From the NCBI RefSeq assembly GCF_000972845.2, contig NC_040025.1, forward strand, positions 18,345,399-18,409,398: a stretch of 64,000 bases of DNA, in the 5' to 3' direction. The DNA comes from Larimichthys crocea (Eukaryota; Chordata; Actinopteri; Sciaenidae). Positions within the stretch are counted from its first letter, which is position 1. The number at the start of each line of letters is the position of its first letter. A program made the position numbers and the translations under genes. The notes beneath the pieces are model-generated. The model saw only the letters and a list, made by a program, of their open reading frames with translations. It made no database searches and was not told the origin of the DNA. Positions 28,301 through 46,429 of this stretch are shown one piece after another.

Positions 28301-31300
28301 TTACTACTTTCTGGGTGGGGTTAGAAACCAGCCGTGCCATCTGTTAGGGTTATATAGGAGCTAAGATGAGCAGAGACAATAGATGTGCACTGGGGTTGAC
28401 ACAGATACCAGAAGATTTTGTGTCCTGCGGTGAACAGCACGCCATACGGGACAAAAGGGCTTACAGAGATCTGTTAGTATTACCTGCATTACCCTGCCCC
28501 ACCTTCAACCACCAACAAATGAGATGTCACCGTAGATGATGAAGAATCACTTAATAGGAGCTTCAACAGAGTCAGGAGGTGCAAACTGTGTGTGCATGAA
28601 ATACTAATTTGTTTGGAGAAGACTGGCTGCTGCAGCAGGGTTATTAAAATATTGTTAAGTATGAATTAAATTATATTTTGGAGTTCCTGAGCTGTTTTAC
28701 AAGATATATTATTAAACATACTCAGGTTGGGCTGTACTATTTTTAATGATTACACTGTGGTGTCCCAACAACTCATGAACTGAATCTCTGACCCAATTGT
28801 CGGTGGTCGAGTGAAGTGGAATGTGTGGAATGAAAAGAGCAGCATCAAAATGCTGTTATAGGAGTGCAGGAGTCATTACAACATTACAGGCCTGATTGAC
28901 TAAAAATGTTTTTCTCCTTTTGTTCATTCAGTCCAAGAGACAGTGGTATCAGAAGAGATCATGCACAACCTGGACACATGTGAAGTGACTGTGGTGGGAG
29001 ACGAGCTGGACGGAGAACATGAGAGCCTGGAGGTGGACATGTCCCAGCTGCAGCAGCATGGCCTGGAGATGAGTTCCTCTAACCTCGGCCTCGTCATCAC
29101 CGGTACAAAGCACAGAGCTTTCCCAACCAGCACATAGAAGCTTCTCTATTTATAGTCTTCACTTGCAGCACTTTCTTCCATCTATTTTTATATTTTTCTA
29201 GTTCCATGTTTTTTTTTCCATGTTATGCACCAATTCAGCACAATTGATTCTGAAAAATTTGAGATCTTAATTACTTTACAGAAAAAAAGTCTTTGAAATG
29301 TTAGAAACTCAAATCTTTACATGTAAACAGATTACAACATGTAATCGTAGAAAATAAAATGTATACCAGAGTGATTTGAAGTACAAGTTGCCAAATCAAA
29401 TGTCTTTTTTTTTTTTTTTTTTTTTTTTTTAATCATGCCCCCCTCTGTATGTTCCAGGTGTAAACACCATGGCTAACTACGAGCAGGTCCTGCATCTTAT
29501 CCGTTATAAGAACTGGCACACGGAGGCTCTCTTCGACAGGAAATTCAAACTGGTCTGCTCTGAGCTCAACGGTCGCTACATCAGCAACGACTTCAAGGTC
29601 GAGGTATGACTGAGCACAACAACAGTGACGCATTCACAACAGAGGCGTGCAAATGTATTCTCACGTCCCCGCATCTGAAACGTTTTCTGCCCGTACACAT
29701 TTGTGTTTTTGCCTTTTATTCTCTCTAGGTGAACGTAATCCACACAGCCAATCCTGTGGAGCATGCCAACAATGCCATGGTGCAGCCCAACTTCATTAAC
29801 CCCGTGCATCATGCCTCTGTGGATCTGTCTGGTCACAACCTGGTCAACGCTCACCAGGCCTCAGGTACTGCATCACGAGAGTCTGACATGACATTTTCAT
29901 CAAATTTTTAATTTTTGTCTTAGCTCTGACCAACACATTCTGGTGTATCACTGACCCTTAGACACATAAAGATGACTTCCATCTATATATTTTACAAACA
30001 CTTGTAAAAAAAACACATGAATTTCATGAATAAGGGTCTACTGAAACTTCCCCCAGTTGTAGCCTTTTATTTATACGTTCAAATTAATACCAAACATCAT
30101 CATCAAACTAGTAATCTGCTTAATATTTGGCTTCTGGTATGGCGAGCATTACTCGGATGGATTACATGCTATTAACCAGAAGTAGGCCACATATGAAACA
30201 CTGGTTGTTTACCCATTTTTTTTGTTTAATGGCACAAGTTTAGGGATTACAATTGAGTGCTGTGTGGTCTAAGCACAACCTTTTATTTCCCAGCTTCAGT
30301 AATCCTCTCGATTGTCAGGCTCACTAAGCCTGCCAACTCACAAGAGAGGTTCTTTCCTGCTAATATATGGGGTAAAGTGGAGCAGGTTAGGCAAAGCTAT
30401 TTAAAGAAAGACACACCTAGAGCTGCCGAAAGCATTCAACTGCAGGCTACCGAAAAGCCATTAACATCAGCGCTGGCACACCATGGAACGAAAGCCCTTG
30501 AAATGCCCTCAGACAGAGTAGAATCTCTTTGTCTCCCCACTTTAGGCTGTAACAAGGTTTTTAAGTCTGAATGTGCAAATCGAACACAGTTTACATTAAA
30601 CCTGACATTTTGTGTGTGTTTGTTTGTGCGTTTGCTTCCTCGCAGTCGTTCCCAGCGCCGCCACTATTGTCATCGTGGTGTGCGTTAGCTTCCTGGTGTT
30701 TATGATCATCCTGGGCGTGTTCCGCATCCGAGCTGCACACCAGCGCACCATGAGAGACCAGGAGAGCGGCAAGGAGAACGAGATGGACTGGGACGACTCG
30801 GCCCTCACCATCACCGTCAACCCCATGGAGGTAAAAATACACAGAACGTTTGCAGGAAGGAAAAATTGATTTCCTGGCTGCTTAGCCAGTGTAAAGGATT
30901 TCACTTCTGCTGCCTAGCTTTTCACTTGCTAGTGCTCTCTGGATGATGTTGAGACTGTGGCCAAGTGCTCATAATTGACAACCCTCGTTGTACATATACA
31001 TTAATATATACGTATAAATATAACATATACATTATATTTATGCGTGTGAGTGTTACCTTGTTAATTAGAATCAAAGAATCACATATCAATATCATATTTT
31101 GTGCAACTAGTTGGTCTCATGCAGATAGAGAACTTTTTTTGGTGCCCCAGCCAAGAAAGCAGCACTGATATTTTGGTCTCTCAGAACTCTGAAGTGAAAA
31201 TTTCTAATTGAGTCAGCGAGTAGGCAGACATATAAATACATGTACAGTGAATTCATGCCTCTTTTATTATTGTATGGGCATTCAAATAATCAACGTTTTT

Positions 31301-31968
31301 ACTTTTCTCTTAGCTCATAGTTGTCCCATAGCTTGTTGTTGTTTTTTTGCCAGTGCCATAAAGCAACAATGCTTGGGGATATGTGGTCTTTTACATATTT
31401 GAAAATAAAATATTGCATTGTACTGTAAGATAGTCACTTTCATAGAATTGGCTTCTTTATTTTATAAAATATCTGCAATAAATATTAACTGTAGAATCAA
31501 ATCAAATCGTTCTTACACTGTATCGAATCGTCTGTAATAAAAGTACATAGTTTTTTTTTAATTGTATCATAACCTGTGTATCTAGATGTGTATCAAATCA
31601 TTCATCACAGAGAGATGTGCAACCCTAGTGAGAACGTACCTCTAAACGTCAGGATGCATGTGGTGTTTTTATTCCCAATAAAGCCGTTAACCTTGAATAA
31701 GATGACTGCCTTCAATTACTTTTATTATCTAAGGCACATTTGGATGTTAACGCCCCGCCCTCTGTCTCTAATGCAGACGTACGAGGACCAGCACAGCAGC
31801 GAGGAGGAGGAAGAGGAGGAGGAGAGCGAGGACGGAGAGGAGGAAGATGACATCACGAGCGCTGAGTCAGAAAGCAGCGAAGACGAGGAGGGCGCAGAGC
31901 CGGAGGACCAGCAGGGGGCAAGCAGACAGCAGCAGCTGGAGTGGGACGACTCCACCCTCACCTACTAG
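1195..31968 (+). CDS. clstn1: Calsyntenin-1, 19 coding exons
   Basis: Type I membrane protein of neurons that links vesicle cargo (including APP) to kinesin-1 light chain. Exons: 1195-1276, 15943-16065, 18332-18361, 19891-20086, 21085-21293, 22016-22165, 22450-22635, 22752-23000, 24589-24710, 24850-25012, 25324-25374, 26348-26505, 26741-26889, 27694-27938, 28932-29102, 29458-29603, 29729-29864, 30646-30830, 31777-31968. They sum to 2,943 nt (980 aa plus stop; human is 981) and all phases agree. Domain order: signal peptide about 1-27, two cadherin repeats in exons 2-6, a LamG-like domain in exons 7-11, a membrane helix at about 860-881, and an acidic cytoplasmic tail. Two kinesin-light-chain WDDS motifs lie at residues 904-907 and 973-976, as in the family. 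N-glycosylation sequons NWT and NGT are visible in exon 8. The start ATG is the first codon before a hydrophobic leader that joins in phase to the conserved VNKHKPW of exon 2. Confidence 0.97.
1303..1336. repeat. (GT)n microsatellite
   Basis: A GT run with one CT interruption, starting 26 bp after the exon 1 donor of clstn1. Confidence 0.95.
8708..8772. repeat. Perfect 13-bp inverted repeat, AT-rich
   Basis: The 13 bases at 8708-8720 (CTCAAGATCTCAA) return as their exact reverse complement at 8760-8772, with 39 bp between. The next 100 bp repeats the same AAC/GATAAC/GAGAAAAC vocabulary. This looks like a decayed small inverted-repeat element, but no target duplication or family is claimed. 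Confidence 0.55.
9836..9859. repeat. (GT)n microsatellite
   Basis: Uninterrupted GT dinucleotide run in clstn1 intron 1. Confidence 0.95.
11708..11945. repeat. Eroded teleost dispersed repeat, first-half copy
   Basis: The order of phrases (AGCTGAAACAATGACTCGAT, AGAAAATGAGTCTGCAACAA, TTTTGATAATCAATCAATAG, AGGATTTGCTGCTTTTCT, AATTTGAAGATGCCACTTCA) follows a very abundant fish repeat whose ends are rich in ATTAATCGATTA. Only the 5' half is present here. Family assignment is from memory. Confidence 0.6.
18332..18361 (+). CDS. clstn1: clstn1 exon 3, 30-nt microexon
   Basis: The acceptor TTCCTTGTAG and donor G|GTGATC enclose exactly 30 nt encoding ESFEVTLTEE in phase 1-1. The ten residues match the segment that separates the two main human CLSTN1 isoforms (ESFEVTVTKE). 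Skipping keeps the frame, joining exon 2 to the GEICGF exon. This is a known alternative microexon conserved here; use in this species is inferred. Confidence 0.92.
20570..20837. repeat. Eroded teleost dispersed repeat, second copy
   Basis: Phrases such as AAGCAAAAATGCTCAGTGTT, GACATTTTTCACTATTTT and ACATTTTAGAGACAAAATGA follow the same fish repeat as at 11708, but continue through its 3' half. The end near 20837 reads ACAGCTCTA, like the terminal CAGCCCTA of the family. An internal purine run (GAGAGAGAGAG) is an insertion. It lies in the intron between exons 4 and 5 of clstn1. Confidence 0.55.
25324..25374 (+). CDS. clstn1: clstn1 cassette exon, 51 nt
   Basis: The acceptor CTTTTACAG precedes 17 codons (DNSGHDNDTESVSEPTS) in phase 1-1, so inclusion or skipping leaves the frame intact. 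The donor is G|GTTGCT, which fits the GTRAGT consensus poorly and suits a regulated exon. It corresponds in place and composition (acidic, Ser/Thr-rich) to the human CLSTN1 segment VENDNETEPVTVAS, which is absent from a shorter human isoform. The protein sequence is less conserved than its neighbours, as expected of a linker. Confidence 0.85.
29405..29430. repeat. clstn1: Poly(T) tract beside clstn1 exon 16
   Basis: 26 consecutive T residues end 27 bp before the exon 16 acceptor at 29457. It may act as part of the polypyrimidine tract. Length may be uncertain because homopolymers are error-prone in assembly. Confidence 0.9.
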
Positions 31969-33320
31969 AATAACACACACACACACACATCAACATACCT
32001 GTAACACTAAACACAAGCTCTCTCACACACACCACCAACTTACACTCACTGCTCCACACACACACACACACACACACCCACCGTACAGTTTCATGTTCAA
32101 GGAGCCATGATGTAAAAAAGAAAAATACAAAAAAGAAAAATTCCCTTCAGCGTATATATGGTCAAGGTTTTCCTGTTGTTCTCTTAGTGATGGTACTCAG
32201 TGTAGTGTAGTCATCACCAGATTGCTGATTTTTACTGTTTATTTTTTTATTTATTATATTTTAATTCCCAGGAAAACTTGGCCTACATTTTGTTTTGAAC
32301 TGTGTGAGGAAGCCAACCCTGCACTTTTTCTTTTCTCTCAGACACGAGGCTTTCAAACGGAGAATACTCTTTTTTTTCTCCCCCTAATGTATATTCTTTG
32401 CGTAAAAAGCTTTTAGATTTGTTTGCCGCTAAACTCACGCATAGCTTTGACTTGAGTTTTCTTGACTTGTAGTCCACAGTGAAACAAAATTATGCTTTTA
32501 ACAAGTAGACCGCATTTTTATTTTTTCTTCTTTTAGTGCATGAGCATATTTGAGAAGTCATATGTGTAGAGAAATTGCTTTTTAAAGATTTTGTAAATAT
32601 AAAGAAACCATGTAATTAGTCGATGTGTTAGTGGAGGCCTACTCAACGGGGGTCCAATATCTAAAACGACGCAGTACGTAATGTAGAATATTTGTGTCAC
32701 AGAGGCTGTAGCATGTCGCTAAATTTCCGCAAAAAGCTATTCCATCATGCTTGTACAAAAATGTCTGCTTCATGATGAGAAACCCAGGATTGTTAAGCGG
32801 AGGTTTCCACGACAAAGTGGCGTCCATTTTGTCTTTCTTTCTTTTTTCTTTTTTTTTTGCTATCTCGTACTGGTCGCTGTTTTTTAGCCTCGTACATGCT
32901 TTGCTTTGCTTGCACAGGTTGCAATGCTCTACTCCAGGCGTCAGTGTATTTCATTCCCAATAGATCTCACTGTTGTACAGAAGGGATTTTCTTTTTGTTC
33001 AGGGTAATCATACTCAGAGAAATGCTAATGTACAAATCAACATTTTGTGTGGAACGGTACAAACGCCAGGTCAGCAGGTACTACAGTGCTGTCGATCTGG
33101 AAATATGGGTACTAACATTTCTGCCAGTGTATTTGGGCAAGTCAAGAGATTTCCTCAGCAGCTTTAAAAAAAAACAACCTTTTCGTCTGTATCCCAGTCC
33201 CGCTGTGCTGACAGAAGTGGGAAGGGAAAAAAATCTTCAAACTACTGAAAGAGCAGATTTATGACAGACAGAGCTTTAGTGGGGCCTGGTTGAATAGTGC
33301 AGTTGCTGGCATTGTTTTTT

Positions 33321-33342
33321 GGGGGGGTGGTGGGGGGGGGGG
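33321..33342 (+). repeat. clstn1: G-rich run in clstn1 3' UTR
   Basis: Twenty Gs in 22 bases, interrupted by two T residues, on the sense strand. It could form a G-quadruplex in the RNA. It is also a place where sequence length could be wrong. Confidence 0.8.
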
Positions 33343-35214
33343 TGAAATTAAAGTACCTTTCAGGATTGCTTTGTTGCAAGTTTATTTACAGTGGCACAGC
33401 TATTTAACCTGAAAAAACAAACAAAAAAAACATGAGATGAATTTTTAAAGTGGTTTCCTGTTGCAAAATAAGCAACAGGAAAGTTCGAGGAAGAACAACT
33501 AAGGATATGGCTGCATAATTTACAACAAGAACACTTTAAAAATGAATCTTCTTCCTGTTTGAATCTTAAAATGAAATATTTTTTTGCAGTAGACCACTAG
33601 ATTTTATTGTACATGGAACTGTACTGTAGAGTTGTTCTAAGATATTTGTTTACATTTGGTAAACTTATTTTCCTTCTGGTATTAGTATAAATCTCATACA
33701 ATTGATTAGGAAAAAGTGTCCAACCTCGATCTCCTCTCAGACACTGTTGTCCAACACTGTTGTATATATCTTTCACAAAAACCAGACGCACATGTACCTT
33801 CACACTTAATTATGTAGTGTTTGTCTCATGTTTTCGGGTACCAAGTAAAAATGTTAATGTTTCCCCAAACCTGCATTGATTAAAGCAGATCAGATTTGGG
33901 GCATTTGAAGTGAACAGAATGTTTCAGGATTAGAAATATGGCGTGCTGTGAGTCTAATTTTTTTCTTCTTTTTTTTTCTTCTTCATGCAAATCTGTTTTT
34001 AGAAGCCAACACTGAATTCAAAGGCTCATTTTGGAGACAGTTTCCAGGCTGTTTTGAGGGTGTGAGGTCCACAGTTGTGTCTCTTTTAATGAATTAATCA
34101 TTTCTAAGAGGTCTGTGGTGGAAATGTAGTGAACAGTCTCCCCTCCATGGTGACAAAATCAAAGGGGCCCAGGTCTGAGCCGGCTGAGATGGGAGTGCCT
34201 TTTCCCGATCATAGCACAATTAGCAGGTCTAACAAGAAATAATAATAATAATAAAAAAAAACAACTCATCCGTGCTCTTTTATTTGTGGCAATGTTTTGT
34301 TTTGTTTTATTTTATTTGTATTTGTTTAATGCTAGATTTCTTACAAAGCTGGGGATTACATTTTCTTTCAGTTTGTTGTAACAATAGTCCACCGCTAGTT
34401 TTATTACAAGTGAGAAACGTTTTACATAGATGTCATGTGTCCATGTTGATGTGTAGAGGAAGTAGATCCATATTGTATCTTCTATAGATATTGTACTAAA
34501 TCATTGACGAAATCCACCTTTAAAAATATGTACAGTACATTATGAAATTGCTTTGGCAGCATACATGGGTATACTGTTGATTCACCTATTTGTGTATAGT
34601 GGAAGGTAATTTTGAACAGTGTCCTATTGCCTGAGTTGTTGAGAAATGATCTTGAGGGCAGCATGAAATTCACAAGAACCTGAGTTATAAGCCCGTCGAC
34701 TCCCAAATTCTCATTTTCATTATGTCAAACACTCGATGTCCACATTTCAACACCACGGGGTCACTGATATGTGCACACTGACGCTCCAAGTCAAGTCTCC
34801 ACAGTGACTCCACCATCTCCAGTTTTCTGGGCTTAATGCTTTCTGATCTGCCCCTGAGCTAAGTGTAAGTTGGTTGAATTGAATGTCACTGCCTAACAAA
34901 CTGAAATGCAGCCATACTGTAATAACAGCATGAACCACATGTTTGTGTACGTTCCACGTGGGGCTGTGAGACTGAAGTGAGAAAGGAGACGTGATACACT
35001 ACTGATTCTCAGATTGTCTGTTTCACATGTCCAGATGTATTTTTTTTCTTTTTTTTGGTTTGTTTTTTCTTTTCTTTGAAAAATTTGCTCAAAGTGGAAG
35101 GTGACAGTGTTTTCAGAACGGTTAAATGCTTCCTTTGTGCTTGTTGGAGCTGCTCTCACTTTTCTACCAGCTGAAGGGCAAACTGTAGTGAAGTTGATGC
35201 TTGCTCATAAACAA

Positions 35215-35220
35215 AATAAA
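35215..35220 (+). terminator. clstn1: clstn1 polyadenylation signal AATAAA
   Basis: Canonical hexamer followed within 40 bp by a T/G-rich stretch (CTGCTCTTGTTTTTATT near 35250). It is the best-supported end for the clstn1 transcript. Cleavage is expected near 35235-35245. Confidence 0.75.
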
Positions 35221-35240
35221 GGATGATGGGATGGGGTATA

Positions 35241-36326
35241 ACTTCTGCCTGCTCTTGTTTTTATTCCGTCGTCACTCATACTGTGTAGGTTTATCAGTAA
35301 CCGAGGTACGAGGCTCACTCCCCGAGCGCTGAAATCTTGAGCCTTGTTGCCATCTGGTGGTGCAAACAGACAATGTCATAATTTCACAAATCAAATGAAT
35401 AAATGAAACAAACACACTGATTTTCTTTTTTTTTTACTCACATCAAAAGTTGAATATAAATGATTAATCCTGTAAACATCATGACAACTTGAAAATGCAA
35501 CTTCATTACTGCAAATTTATAACCGCAGTTGTCAGCTGAAGGAGTATGAAATGTTTGATAATTGATGATTATATAGGGAGTGGACCAACTAGTCAAAATG
35601 ATGTATAAATATCCAGAATCTAACACAGTTTAATCCACAATAATTATAATGAAATGTCTGCTGACCATACTTTAATTCTTTTTCTATTTTCAAGATGATC
35701 CTCTTGTTCTTTCAGAGGTAAAGCAGGTGAAATTACACTTCATATTCAGCCTTCCAGTATTTTCATTAAAGCAGCTCAATCACTGTCTGGTGATTCAATT
35801 CAGGTGTTTTCGTAGCTCTGAGGCCTTCATCATTTTACAGCATGAGGATGTTCACTGTAAAGTGACCTCATGTTATTTGGCTGCTAAACGTCCGTGCAGA
35901 CTATTAATCAAACTGAATCACTCTCATGAGACGGCTGCGGAAACCATCACAAGACCCTCCACAATGTTTAACAGATGGCATCTGATCCTCCCTGTGGATT
36001 TCTAATCACATTGCTGGGAAATCTGTAAAAATGGGCAACTGGTCACATTTTTTCAGTCCAGACTGGTGCTCAGTTCACCTCGTTGTGAATCTTAATACTA
36101 GATTTGCGCTGGATACGTACAGTTTCCAAATCGGCTTATGAATATGAGCTCTGGGAGGCTAATAAAGAATATATTTTGAGTATTATTTTACTCTGCCACG
36201 TTTCTACGAGGTGATTGTAAGATACGTATACAGCATAATATGTATGCATACCGCATACAAATGGAGGGACAACCGCTTGTCTTAGTAGTGTAAGTTATTT
36301 TGTTATGTCCATCTCACTGTTGACAG
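35241..36326. other. Tail-to-tail intergenic gap, clstn1/lzic
   Basis: AT-rich sequence between the convergent 3' ends. Short open frames on both strands show no exon features or homology that I recognise. Part of it may belong to a longer lzic 3' UTR. Confidence 0.6.
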
Positions 36327-36332
36327 TTTAAT
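36327..36332 (-). terminator. lzic: Candidate lzic poly(A) signal ATTAAA
   Basis: ATTAAA on the minus strand about 380 bp after the lzic stop. I saw no AATAAA on the minus strand between here and the stop. This is a variant hexamer and only a candidate. Confidence 0.35.
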
Positions 36333-36711
36333 TCAAATAAAGTTACATCTTGAGTATTTGCAGCACTCGTACAGGAAACAATTTAAAAACAATGTTGAAT
36401 ATTAACACAGATACACACAGTAATCCAATAAGAAATGCAGCACAAATCACAACAGAGTGTTTCTCTTGAACTGCCTCGACTGTCCTAAATATTCATGTCA
36501 TATTTAACAAATCACATGCTCGTACCTATAATACAATTTTACACCTACCTGAACAAATAAAAAGACATTTACAAAAGTTGTGGGATATAAAACAACACTG
36601 TTAAAAAGTTCTAGCATCTACAGTAACACATAGATGCACTGATTATTTACAAATTGATTGGCACGTTTCTTTCTTGATAAAGGGAGTGAACATTTACATT
36701 TTGTAGATTCA

Positions 36712-38681
<1,970 letters not shown>

Positions 38682-38879
38682 TTATGAGGACCACAGCATG
38701 CTATTTAAACTGCTAGCGTGGCTGGAGCTAGTACTACAACAACACTGTTCAACACTGAGCGAGATAACATGAATATAAATATATATAACATAAATAGTGA
38801 CAGACAGTGAGTGGAGCAGTCTGCTGAAAGCTTTGTCACAAGTTGTTAAGTTAGCTCAAGAGCTAGCTCGCATGCTAAA

Positions 38880-43642
<4,763 letters not shown>

Positions 43643-43791
43643 GGTAGTTTACTGTCTACACTAAATGCTGCAAGTTTACTGTGAATTTAAAACAAATTAG
43701 ACACAAAGCAGTTATTTTAAGCTTCCACCAGTGCCTTCTACACAGAATAGTCGTTTCTAATGATAGCTGTGTTTTTATGATAAGACAAACC

Positions 43792-44174
43792 TGCGTAGAC
43801 TTTCCTGATAGAAGCGATAAGATTCACTTTGTCATAAACTAGCACCTTAGCGTGGGAACTTCCGATAGTTGTAAGCAAAATAACTGAGCAGCAGTTCAAC
43901 CAGTCGGTAGTATGTCATGTGTGTAGGTGTATTCACAGTCTTGTGTGAATTAGTCAGAACACACTAAGTGTGGTAGTTGCACATGAGCAAATATGATCAG
44001 AAAAGCTGAATTTGAATTGTTTTTATTTGGTTTCCACATGGTCACTCAGGCAAAAGCAGCCAATACGCTTTGAACATGCTTACTTAGTGCTGTAGATTTG
44101 AAAACAGAAATGTAATTTGTATTGAGTGAAAATGGAATAAACAGACCTCTTTGTTTTCCACCTTGGGAGTCTGT
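43792..44174 (+). repeat. nmnat1: nmnat1 3' UTR segment duplicated near rbp7 (copy B')
   Basis: This 383-bp block in the nmnat1 3' region is repeated in the same orientation at 46430-46814. By eye there are about 27 differences, including one 2-bp indel (roughly 93% identity). It includes the AATAAA at 44136. Similarity stops sharply at the shared GGGAGTCTGT. Confidence 0.9.
44136..44141 (+). terminator. nmnat1: nmnat1 polyadenylation signal AATAAA
   Basis: Canonical hexamer about 495 bp after the stop codon, followed by a T-rich stretch (CTCTTTGTTTTCC). It is the first canonical AATAAA that I see after the stop. Confidence 0.75.
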
Positions 44175-44958
44175 CTTTGCTGTTAGGATGCTGTTGTGTC
44201 ACCTATAAGAAACTCCTTACATCCTCAGTTAAGGGAGGTGTCAAATCGACACCTTTCACGTTTGATTAAAATGCTATTTGTCCTGGAAGTGGAGGTGGGG
44301 GGAGGTTAACTCATCTTTCTAGTAATCATCCCAGACAGAAGATAACAAAGAGGAGCTAGACTTGAAAGCAGTGTGCTGATTACATTACGTTTACTTTTAA
44401 TGTTGGAGTCATCACATTCGATTACATCAAAAAGCTGAATATATCATTCAGTCTTCAGATGCAAAGTTACGGGATTAAGACTCTGGTTCAATACACCTCA
44501 AAGTCATGCTCACAGTTAATTATGTCTAATGTCTGCATCAGGAGCCTATGACATGTCAAGTGATGACGTGATTTTCTACTTGATACCTGTTATCACGTGG
44601 AGAAAAAGTCCTTGAATGTTTGGACAAGATCCATATTTATTTTCTTTGAAGCTGGACCTGCGTCAGTTCCTTCATGCATGCCACAAACTACAACCGTCAG
44701 TATTATTTTCCTCCTTCCACAGAAAGGTGTGTCATCCTAACGTCATAAAACAGCAGGTGTTTGCCTCGGCCCAACTGAAAAATAGGACTTGTCTAAACAG
44801 ATGTTAACAACTCCCTTATGTGATTGGATAATGGAAGTACAAAGAAGAAGTAATTAACCTTGGCAGGAAAAGCCTCCTAAATTCATAATCATACATACAC
44901 CAAATTTTGAAGTGTCAGTAAACTGTGCAGTGAGACCAGTCTGACCCGTCTGCACAGA
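44175..44958. other. nmnat1-rbp7 intergenic DNA
   Basis: No coding exon is recognised. It presumably holds the distal rbp7 control region. I looked for a clean DR1-type nuclear-receptor site, because mammalian RBP7 is a PPAR-gamma target, and did not see one. Confidence 0.55.
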
Positions 44959-44970
44959 CCAATTATAAAA
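44959..44970 (+). promoter_or_regulatory. rbp7: rbp7 core promoter, CCAAT next to TATAAAA
   Basis: CCAAT at 44959-44963 directly abuts TATAAAA at 44964-44970. This places the start site at about 44995-45000 and leaves a 5' UTR of about 135 nt before the ATG at 45135. A TATA promoter fits a tissue-restricted gene, unlike the CG-rich promoters of the other genes in the window. Confidence 0.7.
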
Positions 44971-45134
44971 GCACCTCCCTCGTCATCACATGAACCTCAG
45001 GTGACAGCGAATGAGGGAAAGGGAAACACCTACATTTTATACCTCCAGGTTTCTTACAAAACAACAGAACAGAACAATCTGAAGCTTGCATTCACACGTA
45101 CATCTCGTAAGGAGGAGGAAAAAACGTCTCCAAA

Positions 45135-46041
45135 ATGCCAGCCAGCCTTTGTGGAACATGGGAAATGATCAACAGTGTCAACATGGAAGGCTACATGATT
45201 GCACTGGGTAAGTTTTTAAATCTAATCAAACTGACCTCAGATATTACATTTCTGCTGAATGATTTAAGATGTCTACATTTTAATAGCTCTGACTTTAATT
45301 TTGCTTTTAGGTGCTTGTAGATAAAATTGGGAGAAATTAAGTGTTCGGCTGTGCTTTTTTTGCAGCAGTGCTATTTATGGTACACATTGGACTGTGTGTG
45401 AAAGAGAGAGTGTGTTTGTGGCCTGTGGGTGAGTTTGTCTCCCAGATTTGTACATTCATAAAATCTTTCTGCTGTTCCAGGTATCAGTGCTCACTTACGT
45501 AAAGTTGCTCTGAAGTTGAAGATGAAGAAGGTGATAGAGCAGCAGGGGAACCAGTACATCATCAAAACATCCACCATCTTCAGAAACTACACCATCTCCT
45601 TCAGAGTGGGTGAGGAGTTTGAGGAGTTTACCCAGGGACTGGACGACAGACATGTCAAGGTGAGGATGAAATGTTTTATAGATCATGTAATGTGTGTTTT
45701 TTTGGTGAGTTTTTACGTTTATTTGGGAGGCTTAAACTGTTCTGTGTTGAGACTTACACTCTCTCTTCTCTGTCATCAATGCAGTCTTTGGTGTCTTGGG
45801 AGGGGAATAAACTGGTGTGTGAGCAGACTGGAGAGAAAAAGAACCGGGGCTGGGCTCACTGGATTGAAGAAGACAAGCTACATCTGGTAAGAAAATGAAT
45901 ATTAATCATACTTTGTTACACATAATGCAGAAAACTGAACTGAATCAGCATCATATTAAATATATATTTCTATGACTTATTGCCCCACAGGAGTTGCACT
46001 GTGAAGGAGAAATCTGCAAGCAGATTTTCAAAAGAAAGTGA
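45135..46041 (+). CDS. rbp7: Retinol-binding protein 7 (cellular, CRBP III type)
   Basis: Cytosolic 10-stranded beta-barrel carrier of the FABP/CRBP family that binds retinol. Four exons: 45135-45207, 45481-45659, 45785-45886, 45991-46041; 134 aa plus stop, the same length as human RBP7, with the four-exon layout typical of this family. The FABP signature starts at GTWEMINS (residues 7-14) and continues [10 protein letters not shown]. Lys41 matches the ligand-contacting Lys40 of CRBPs. His109 stands where CRBP I and II have Gln108; His here is the mark of RBP7. [13 protein letters not shown] and the C-terminal [16 protein letters not shown] also fit RBP7. The position between nmnat1 and ube4b is the same as in human, which supports orthology. 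No break is seen. Confidence 0.95.
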
Positions 46042-46256
46042 AAGAGTGAAGAGGAATGAAAGTTACTCATGACGTGTCAGACTCACTGCAAAGTCTTTCC
46101 TGTCAGGATTCCTGTGGGATTAACACCACTAGATGGCATCCCTGCATTACTTTTGTCAGATACAGGGCTACACTGGCCTGTAGCTTTGTGGTGCTTGGCC
46201 TCCGAAAATACTGTGAAGCATGTTTATGGCTCATTTCAGCTGGCTGAAAAAAATGT

Positions 46257-46410
46257 GTCTGTTTTGTGCAAATGTTTTGTTTCCTTGAAGTTTCTAGTTT
46301 TCAATAGGACAAATTTGGGATATTACATTTGGTTGAGGTATTTGTAAAAATATATATGTGGATATATTTATACTTAATGGACAACAGAAAGAGAGGTGTA
46401 GGATGTTTTG
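46257..46410 (+). repeat. rbp7: Direct repeat A, first copy, rbp7 3' region
   Basis: This block (from GTCTGTTTTGTGCAAATG to AGGTGTAGGATGTTTT) recurs at 46809-46979, in direct orientation. The two copies differ by a few bases and an insertion of about 17 bp. They flank the segment copied between nmnat1 and rbp7. Confidence 0.9.
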
Positions 46411-46429
46411 AAAGCAGTTTTAGGTGAAT

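Larger units (their letters stand above)
31969..35240 (+). other. clstn1: clstn1 3' UTR
   Basis: About 3.3 kb between the stop codon and a canonical AATAAA with no competing gene. It contains CA repeats just after the stop (31974-31990, 32055-32076), T-rich runs, a G-run at about 33321-33342, and two Pumilio-type UGUANAUA sites at 32592-32599 and 33761-33768. The open frames within it lack start context and homology. A long UTR fits neuronal transcripts. Confidence 0.8.

Noticed and set aside
31725..31961. Minus-strand frame rich in Ser opposite the last clstn1 exon
   Set aside because: It is the antisense shadow of the acidic GAG/GAA codons in the calsyntenin tail. The plus strand matches the known protein to the stop codon.
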